Source: an uncultured Lachnospiraceae bacterium (lineage in GTDB: Bacteria > Bacillota > Clostridia > Lachnospirales > Lachnospiraceae). Taken from it: 48,345 nt of DNA. Position 1 is the stretch's first letter, and each line of letters starts with the position of its first letter. Position numbers and translations under genes: made by a program. The notes beneath the pieces were generated by a model. The model was not told the DNA's origin and did not search any database. It saw only the letters and a program-made list of their open reading frames with translations. Positions 43,229 through 48,345 of this stretch are shown here, piece after piece. The stretch covers positions 85,447 to 133,791 of the forward strand of contig CATOJY010000005.1 in NCBI GenBank assembly GCA_951800685.1. The letters are read 5' to 3'.

Positions 43229-44680
43229 ATGAAAAGAAAAATCATATCCATGTTGTTAGTTTCAGCACTGACGGCAGGTACGCTGGCTGGGTGCGGCGGC
43301 AATGGGACAGCAAAGAGCGACAGCGCGGCAGACAGTACACAGAGCGAGGCGCCAGCACAGGAAAGTGATGCAGCACCGGAGGAGACATCGCAGGATACGC
43401 AGCAGACGCAGGCGGATGCCCCACAGGCAGCGGGTGATTTGGGAGAATATGTCTTCCAGGATTTGGAAGATGCAGAGATCACTTATTTCAATTTTTCTAT
43501 TGAGGGAAAAGAACTGTATGAGCAGGAAATTGCTGCTTACAACGAGATCCATCCCAATATCAAGATCAATCTGAATCTTGTGGGCGGCGGAACAGACTGG
43601 AAGAGTACGCTGAAAGCACAGATTTCCAGCGGTGAAGCACCGGATATCATTATGTTAGAAGGAAGTGCGGACTTTGATACCTTCGGCGATCTGCTGGAAG
43701 ATTTGAGCGACCAGCCCTGGGTAGAACATATCTATCCGAATTCGGTTGAGGATTGCAAAGTGGATGGCAAGGTTGTAGGACTTCCCGGCGGCGTTGTGTG
43801 CTATGGAATGCTCTATAACAAGGCGATCTTTGAAGCCTGTGGTGTAGACGGTTCCACATTGGATTCTTATGACAAGATTGACGAGGCCTTTGCAACAGTC
43901 AAAGAAGCAATCGAGAGTGGTGCGCTGGCAGACCAGTTCCCTAACCTGGAAGGCGTAGTTTCCCTGCCAGGAGCAGAGAAATGGGTGATTGGACAGCATG
44001 CGGGCAATGCGGCTATGGCAATGGAGCTGAAAAGCGCCAATGAAGCTTTTAAGGCTGAGACCTTCGACTTTACTTATGCCGACCAGATGAAAGATTATAT
44101 TGATCTGCTGGTGAAATACAGCCCTGAGGCAGAGAATCCGGCAGCTCTGGTTGCGGTAGATTATGACAGCGCTATGGGTGGTTCCTTCTGTATTGAAAAA
44201 ACGGCGGTGATCCAGATGGGCCAGTGGGTACAGCCTGTGATCAATGAGGTTGATCCTACATTGTTGGACAAGATCGGTGTGCTGCCCATCCCGATGAAAG
44301 GGGTGGATGAGGACAATATCTGCTACGGTATTGCAGGCTATATGATCGTGAACAAGAATTCTTCTGATGCGAATAAAGCGGCGGCTAAAGATTTCATGAA
44401 CTGGCTGTATATGTCAGATACAGGCAAAGGGTTTGTGACCTCCAATATCGGTGTGCCGATGGATAATTTCGACGACTTCCCGTCGAACAATGTGATCAGT
44501 CAGGCATGTGAGCCTTATGCAAAAGCTGGTAATACTACGACATTGGTTTTCAGTTCCGCACCAGATGGATGGCTTGACCTACTGGGAGCTGGGGTACAGA
44601 GTTATATTTCCGGTGATAAAGAATGGAGCCAGGTCGTCGAGGAGGCAAAGACGAACTGGACTGAGCTTAGAAATAAATAA
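43229..44680 (+). CDS. Sugar ABC transporter solute-binding lipoprotein
   Basis: A 483-residue family 1 extracellular binding protein. The signal peptide ends in a lipobox LAGC (Cys at about residue 22), followed by a Ser/Ala/Gln/Glu-rich linker of about 50 residues, then the binding domain (EYVFQDLEDAEITYFNF onward) with SSGEAPDIIMLEG. It anchors to the membrane and hands an oligosaccharide to the two permeases downstream. GGAGG (43219-43223) gives the ATG at 43229 the best spacing. A hairpin after the gene may lower downstream expression relative to this protein, as is common in such operons. Ligand unknown. Confidence 0.93.
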   Translation: MKRKIISMLLVSALTAGTLAGCGGNGTAKSDSAADSTQSEAPAQESDAAPEETSQDTQQTQADAPQAAGDLGEYVFQDLEDAEITYFNFSIEGKELYEQEIAAYNEIHPNIKINLNLVGGGTDWKSTLKAQISSGEAPDIIMLEGSADFDTFGDLLEDLSDQPWVEHIYPNSVEDCKVDGKVVGLPGGVVCYGMLYNKAIFEACGVDGSTLDSYDKIDEAFATVKEAIESGALADQFPNLEGVVSLPGAEKWVIGQHAGNAAMAMELKSANEAFKAETFDFTYADQMKDYIDLLVKYSPEAENPAALVAVDYDSAMGGSFCIEKTAVIQMGQWVQPVINEVDPTLLDKIGVLPIPMKGVDEDNICYGIAGYMIVNKNSSDANKAAAKDFMNWLYMSDTGKGFVTSNIGVPMDNFDDFPSNNVISQACEPYAKAGNTTTLVFSSAPDGWLDLLGAGVQSYISGDKEWSQVVEEAKTNWTELRNK

Positions 44681-44720
44681 GAGCAACTGAAAAGAAACAA
44701 GAAGCAAAAAAGAAAGATAG

Positions 44721-44754
44721 ACAGCCAGGGAACCCTCTGTGGTTTGCTGGCTGT
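44721..44754 (+). terminator. Intercistronic hairpin, probable partial terminator
   Basis: ACAGCCAG (44721-44728) pairs with CTGGCTGT (44747-44754), followed by TGTT. It sits between the binding protein and permease genes and would favour higher binding-protein level. Confidence 0.5.
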
Positions 44755-44821
44755 TGTTAACAGTGCGGATATCAATGTCCAGACATTGATTATGGTACTG
44801 TTCGAGGAGAGGAGAAACCCT

Positions 44822-45685
44822 ATGCGCAAATCAAAAGGAGTTTTTTGGCTGTTTCTTGCCCCCTGCCTGTTGACCTTTATGCTGGCAGTGATCATTCCCA
44901 TGTTGTCTGGCATCTATTATTCCTTTACTGATTGGGATGGGATCAACAGCAACTGTGATTTTGTGGGGATGCGTAATTATGTTAAGGTGTTTCAGGATTC
45001 CTATTTCCGGAATTCTTTTGTCTTTACGATTCTGTTTGTGATCGCGTCTGTAGGTACTGTGAATTTGCTTGCTTTTAGCCTGGCGCTTTTAGTGACACAG
45101 AAGATGGGCGGCAGCAATCTGTTTCGTAGTATTTATTTCATGCCCAATCTGGTAGGCGGTGTGTTAGTCGGATTTACCTGGCAGTTTATCGTCAAAGACG
45201 TATTCGACAGCATCGGGCAGATCTTTCACATGGATTTCCTGCGCGGATGGCTTTCCACCCAGGGGACAGGATTCTGGGCAATGGTGATTGTAGTGACCTG
45301 GCAGATGAGTGGTTATATGATGTTAGTCTACATAGCGCAGATCCAGAATATTCCGGATAATCTTCTGGAAGCGGCAGCGATCGACGGAGCAGGCAGCTTC
45401 CAGCAGTTTATCAGGATCAAACTGCCGCTGATGATGCCGGCATTTACCATTGGCCTGTTTTTGACAATGACCAACTGTTTCAAACTATATGACCAGAATT
45501 TGACGCTGACAAACGGCGGTCCTTCGAAATCCACAGAAATGCTTACCATGAATATCTATAACACGGCATTTGTTACGAACCAGTATGGCCAGGCACAGGC
45601 GAAAGGGATTATTTTCCTGATTGTCGTAGCCCTGATCACTGTGAGCCAGTTGATGGCAACGAAGAAGAAAGAGGTGGAAATGTAA
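44822..45685 (+). CDS. Sugar ABC transporter permease (MalF/UgpA type)
   Basis: A 287-residue inner-membrane permease with six hydrophobic segments. The EAA loop that docks the ATPase is seen as EAAAIDGAGSFQQFIRIKLPLMMP near residue 180. The N-terminal SKGVFWLFLAPCLLTFML and FTDWDG are typical of sugar permeases of this family. AGGAGA precedes the ATG at 44822; the longer frame from 44744 has no site. Its stop overlaps the next permease start by one base (TAATG), so the two are coupled. No ATPase gene is in view; an MsmX-type shared ATPase elsewhere is likely. Confidence 0.94.
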   Translation: MRKSKGVFWLFLAPCLLTFMLAVIIPMLSGIYYSFTDWDGINSNCDFVGMRNYVKVFQDSYFRNSFVFTILFVIASVGTVNLLAFSLALLVTQKMGGSNLFRSIYFMPNLVGGVLVGFTWQFIVKDVFDSIGQIFHMDFLRGWLSTQGTGFWAMVIVVTWQMSGYMMLVYIAQIQNIPDNLLEAAAIDGAGSFQQFIRIKLPLMMPAFTIGLFLTMTNCFKLYDQNLTLTNGGPSKSTEMLTMNIYNTAFVTNQYGQAQAKGIIFLIVVALITVSQLMATKKKEVEM

Positions 45686-46512
45686 TGAAAAAGAACAAAA
45701 TTTTGAAACAGGGTATTCTTATTTTTACCTGTATGTTATTGGCGTTTGTCTTTCTCTTTCCGATCGTCATATTGCTTTTTAACTCCTTTAAAAGCTTGAA
45801 AGAGATTTATTTGAGCGTACTGGCTCTCCCGCAGGCTCTGGATTTAGAAAACTATATACAGGCCTTTTCAGAGCTGGACTATTTCAGGTCGATCAGGAAT
45901 TCCCTGACTGTCACCATTACAGTTACGACAGCGAACGTTCTGTGCTGCTCTATGGCAGCCTGGGTGCTGGTGCGTTATAAGACAAGGACAAGTACTGTTA
46001 TTTTTACCATATTTTCAGTTGCAATCCTTGTACCATTCCAGTGCGTCATGCTTCCACTGTTGTCCCTGATGGGGAAACTGCATTTGGTCAATATGCCAGG
46101 CTTAATGTTGGTGAACCTTGGATTTGGCAGCTCCATGTCAATCATTTTATTCCACGGATTTATCAAGAATGTGCCTACCGAGCTGGAGGAGGCGGCAGCG
46201 ATCGACGGCGCCGGACAGGTGCGGGTTTTCTTCACCATTGTGACACCTTTGATCAGAGGGATCAGCGCTACGGTCGCCATTTTAAATGTAATGAGCCTCT
46301 GGAACGATTATCTGCTTCCATCTTTGACTATTAATAAAAAAGGACTGCAGACACTGCCTTTAAAGACGTATCTTTTCTTTGGTGCCTATACGAAAAAATG
46401 GAACTTAGGATCCGCAGCATTGGTTATGGCGATCGTGCCAGTGGTGGTGTTCTATGTATGTTGTCAGAAATATATTGTGAAAGGGGTTACGGAGGGTGCA
46501 GTGAAGGGATGA
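45685..46512 (+). CDS. Sugar ABC transporter permease (MalG/UgpE type)
   Basis: A 275-residue membrane permease with six hydrophobic segments and an EAA loop EEAAAIDGAGQVRVFFTIVTPLI at about residue 175. It pairs with the preceding permease to form the channel for the sugar delivered by the binding lipoprotein. The start codon overlaps the previous stop. The last gene of the operon by layout; a TIGR00266-type gene with its own good ribosome site follows after 121 bp. No terminator was clearly seen in that gap. Confidence 0.95.
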   Translation: MKKNKILKQGILIFTCMLLAFVFLFPIVILLFNSFKSLKEIYLSVLALPQALDLENYIQAFSELDYFRSIRNSLTVTITVTTANVLCCSMAAWVLVRYKTRTSTVIFTIFSVAILVPFQCVMLPLLSLMGKLHLVNMPGLMLVNLGFGSSMSIILFHGFIKNVPTELEEAAAIDGAGQVRVFFTIVTPLIRGISATVAILNVMSLWNDYLLPSLTINKKGLQTLPLKTYLFFGAYTKKWNLGSAALVMAIVPVVVFYVCCQKYIVKGVTEGAVKG

Positions 46513-46633
46513 AGGGATGAGTATATAAAAGGGATTGCCTATGTGGTAGGTTAAGTGGTAACATGTAGATAGGATTAAATATTCCGGTACCAAACATGTA
46601 TTTCATAAAATATACCATAAGGGGGAATTAAAC

Positions 46634-47314
46634 ATGCAGTACAGAATCATCGGCGACACAATGCCAGCAGTGGAGGTGCTTTTCGACGCACCAGGCGAAT
46701 CTATGTATACACAGTCGGGCGGCATGGCCTGGATGTCAGATGGAATCGCTATGGATTCTAATATGAGAGGCGGCCTTGGTAAGAGCATTGGCAGGATGTT
46801 TACAGGTGAATCGTTGTTTATGGCTACTTATAAGGCGGAGCGTGCAGGCAGTACAGTGGCCTTCGCATCTACGGTTGCCGGTGAGGTGCTTCCGGTAGAC
46901 GTGGGGGCAAATGGCGGTATGATCTGCCAGAAGGGGGCATTTCTCTGCGCACAGGAGACAGTGCATCTGAATGTGACCTTTACCAAGAAATTTTCTGCTG
47001 GATTGTTCGGCGGAGAAGGTTTTATTCTGCAGGATATCAGCGGAACGGGTATGGTCTTTTTGGAAATTGACGGAAACAAAGTAGAGAAGGATCTGGCGCC
47101 GGGAGAAGTACTTAAGGTTGATACGGGTAATGTGGTGGCTTTTGAACGGTCTGTAAACTATGAGATCGAGACAGTGAAAGGGCTTAAAAATATTTTCCTG
47201 GGTGGTGAGGGATTGTTCCTGACCAAACTGACTGGTCCTGGAAGAGTGATTCTGCAGACGCAGAATTTCAACGAGTTCGCGGGAAGGATCATACGGATGG
47301 TACCGTCTAGGTAG
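46634..47314 (+). CDS. TIGR00266 / AIM24 family protein
   Basis: A 226-residue protein of the all-beta TIGR00266 family (AIM24-like, tryptophan RNA-binding attenuator-like fold). Sequence marks are MQYRIIGDTMPAVEVLFDAPGESMYTQSGGMAWMS at the start, and the glycine-rich SAGLFGGEGFILQDISGTGMVFLEIDG. Function is unknown, and I see no catalytic residues. There is no signal peptide or membrane segment. AGGGGG precedes the ATG. It ends at a strong terminator. It appears to be a separate unit from the sugar operon. Confidence 0.92.
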   Translation: MQYRIIGDTMPAVEVLFDAPGESMYTQSGGMAWMSDGIAMDSNMRGGLGKSIGRMFTGESLFMATYKAERAGSTVAFASTVAGEVLPVDVGANGGMICQKGAFLCAQETVHLNVTFTKKFSAGLFGGEGFILQDISGTGMVFLEIDGNKVEKDLAPGEVLKVDTGNVVAFERSVNYEIETVKGLKNIFLGGEGLFLTKLTGPGRVILQTQNFNEFAGRIIRMVPSR

Positions 47315-47344
47315 GGATATATAGACAGGAAAGCGATGGGAAAG

Positions 47345-47377
47345 AAGGGGTCTTGCGTGTAGCGAGGCTCCTTTTTT
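47345..47377 (+). terminator. Rho-independent terminator of the TIGR00266-family gene
   Basis: AAGGGGTCTTGC (47345-47356) pairs with GCGAGGCTCCTT (47362-47373), 12 bp with G-U pairs, a five-nt loop and a T-run to 47377. Confidence 0.88.
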
Positions 47378-47391
47378 GTGAAGTTAGGAGG

Positions 47392-47441
47392 TGTTTTAAA
47401 AATATAACATTTAAGAAATAATATGTTATATTTTTAAAACA
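47392..47441. repeat. Perfect 19-bp inverted repeat, candidate operator
   Basis: TGTTTTAAAAATATAACAT (47392-47410) and its exact complement (47423-47441) flank a 12-nt spacer, immediately before the -35 of the XRE gene. It may be the site for the repressor. Confidence 0.6.
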
Positions 47442-47447
47442 TTTTTC

Positions 47448-47475
47448 TTGACATAGTGTATAATAATAGTAGTAT
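47448..47475 (+). promoter_or_regulatory. Promoter for the XRE-ImmA pair
   Basis: Perfect TTGACA (47448-47453), 16-nt spacer, TAGTAT (47470-47475). Confidence 0.6.
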
Positions 47476-47504
47476 GAATAGTATAAAGGTTTGGAGGGAT
47501 GGCG

Positions 47505-47837
47505 ATGAATGGATTATTAGGTGGCCGGATTAGGACATTGAGAAGTGCAAAGCATTTTACCCAGGAGCAGATCGCCGATCGGATCGGGATCAGCAGACAG
47601 AAGTATGCCCGTATTGAAAATGGGACCAATACAATCACGCTGGAGCTTCTTGCTCAGATCGCAGATATTTTAGAGGTAACTGTAGCGGATATAACGAAAG
47701 TTTTGGATGAAGAGCCTGCTGTTGCGTACAGGGCAGGGGCTGAGAATGGATCGGCAGAGAAAATATTTGACATGCTTGATTTATTTTATGCCAATAAGCA
47801 TTTGTATGCGAAGTTGCAGCAAAATGATTCGATTTAG
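47505..47837 (+). CDS. XRE family transcriptional regulator
   Basis: A 110-residue protein with an N-terminal Cro/C1-type helix-turn-helix (residues 8-65: IRTLRSAKHFTQEQIADRIGISRQKYARIENGTNTITLELLAQIADILEV). The short C-terminal part may dimerise. GGAGGG (47493-47498) sets the start at 47505, six bases away; an ATG at 47499 overlaps the site. An ImmA/IrrE-type peptidase gene follows after 24 bp, the classic pairing in which the peptidase cleaves the repressor. The upstream 19-bp inverted repeat may be its operator. Such pairs occur on conjugative elements and prophages, and also as stand-alone stress switches. Confidence 0.9.
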   Translation: MNGLLGGRIRTLRSAKHFTQEQIADRIGISRQKYARIENGTNTITLELLAQIADILEVTVADITKVLDEEPAVAYRAGAENGSAEKIFDMLDLFYANKHLYAKLQQNDSI

Positions 47838-47861
47838 TATAGGGTTACAGAGGAGGCTGTC

Positions 47862-48345
47862 ATGCGGGAGAACAGAAAGAAGGAAATCAGAATAAAAGCA
47901 GATGCTTTTCGGGAGAAATGTAAAGTCAGTCGTTATGGGATTATTGATTTATTCAAGGAATGTGAGCGTCTGGGCTATAAGCTTTTGCGGTATCCGCTTG
48001 GGGAGGAGGCGGATCTTGGTTTTGCGTTGCAAAGAGATAATGATATTGTTATTTTTACGAACACATGCAGTCGCTTATCCAGGGAGATCTTTACGCTGGC
48101 GCATGAAATCGGACATGTGATCCTGCATATGGAGAGTAAGTTTTCCTTTATAGACGATGCTGTTACTATTTCCGGAAGAGACACGAATGAAAAAGAACAG
48201 GAAGCGAATTATTTTGCAGCGTGTTTGCTGATGCCTGCCGATGATGTGGATAAGTTTCTTGATCTGGAGTTGGAAGACTTTGAGCGAAACAGATTAACAG
48301 CGATGGATATAGCCCGGATTATGTCGGAATTTAATGTAAGTTTTG
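47862..48345 (+). CDS. ImmA/IrrE family metallopeptidase (3' end outside window)
   Basis: The frame is open to the right edge, with 161 residues visible. The zinc motif HEIGH (H81, E82, H85) stands in TLAHEIGHVILHMES, and a downstream glutamate (EQEANYFAACLLMP) supplies the third ligand, as in ImmA/IrrE proteins. It is expected to cleave the adjacent XRE repressor after a signal. AGGAGG (47851-47856) precedes the ATG at 47862. What follows to the right is unseen, so whether a mobile element begins here cannot be judged. Confidence 0.93.
   Translation, partial: MRENRKKEIRIKADAFREKCKVSRYGIIDLFKECERLGYKLLRYPLGEEADLGFALQRDNDIVIFTNTCSRLSREIFTLAHEIGHVILHMESKFSFIDDAVTISGRDTNEKEQEANYFAACLLMPADDVDKFLDLELEDFERNRLTAMDIARIMSEFNVSF

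Noticed and set aside
47392..48345. Left end of a prophage or conjugative element
   Set aside because: XRE plus ImmA and an inverted repeat are suggestive, but no integrase, attachment site or structural gene is in view, so the claim is not supported.

Overview
This 48.3-kb window looks like chromosomal DNA from a gut-type Lachnospiraceae bacterium (Clostridia, low-to-mid GC). The signs are strong GGAGG-type ribosome binding sites, sigma-A-like promoters (TTGACA-17-TAAAAT), an S-box (SAM-I) riboswitch before metK, the dnaE-pfkA order common in Firmicutes, a Pol3-independent DnaE1-type polymerase, SleB/CwlJ-type wall hydrolase, YesM/YesN-type signalling beside a sugar ABC transporter, and conserved small proteins that I associate with this family. 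No rRNA, tRNA, CRISPR array or complete insertion sequence was seen.

Layout. 1-5.3 kb: the 3' end of a GH51 arabinofuranosidase, a MATE exporter, a eukaryote-like UDP-sugar pyrophosphorylase and galE. 5.4-8.2 kb (minus strand): a small alarmone synthetase and a large DUF6020-like membrane protein. 8.3-11.3 kb (plus): an 88-aa conserved protein, a hemolysin III/TrhA membrane protein, a tail-anchored coiled-coil protein and a flavin reductase-like protein. 11.3-12.6 kb (minus): dinB. 12.7-32 kb (plus): mostly housekeeping genes, namely a LysM-G5-M23 endopeptidase, murA, SAM-I riboswitch plus metK, dnaE, pfkA, a TrmH-type rRNA methyltransferase, proC, an SH3-SleB hydrolase, an NfeD/SPFH pair, argF, birA, a DUF6145-like protein, dusB and an unrecognised 273-aa protein.

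32-38.3 kb: greA, then a lysS that carries a long charged linker and a C-terminal HD-domain, then a three-gene cassette of unknown function. That cassette holds a DUF1232 membrane protein, a 630-aa protein with a PD...QxK nuclease-like motif and a glycine-zipper segment, and an 86-aa zinc-ribbon-like protein. It is my best candidate for an undescribed system.

38.5-46.5 kb: an alpha/beta hydrolase, then a divergent sugar-uptake locus. A YesN-like response regulator and YesM-like kinase lie on the minus strand, and a lipoprotein solute-binding protein and two permeases on the plus strand, with no ATPase gene. The 342-bp divergent spacer holds repeats and leader structures. 46.6-48.3 kb: a TIGR00266/AIM24-family protein, then an XRE repressor and a truncated (by the window edge) ImmA/IrrE peptidase preceded by a perfect 19-bp inverted repeat.

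All assignments come from reading motifs, gene order and signals by eye; no database search was run.
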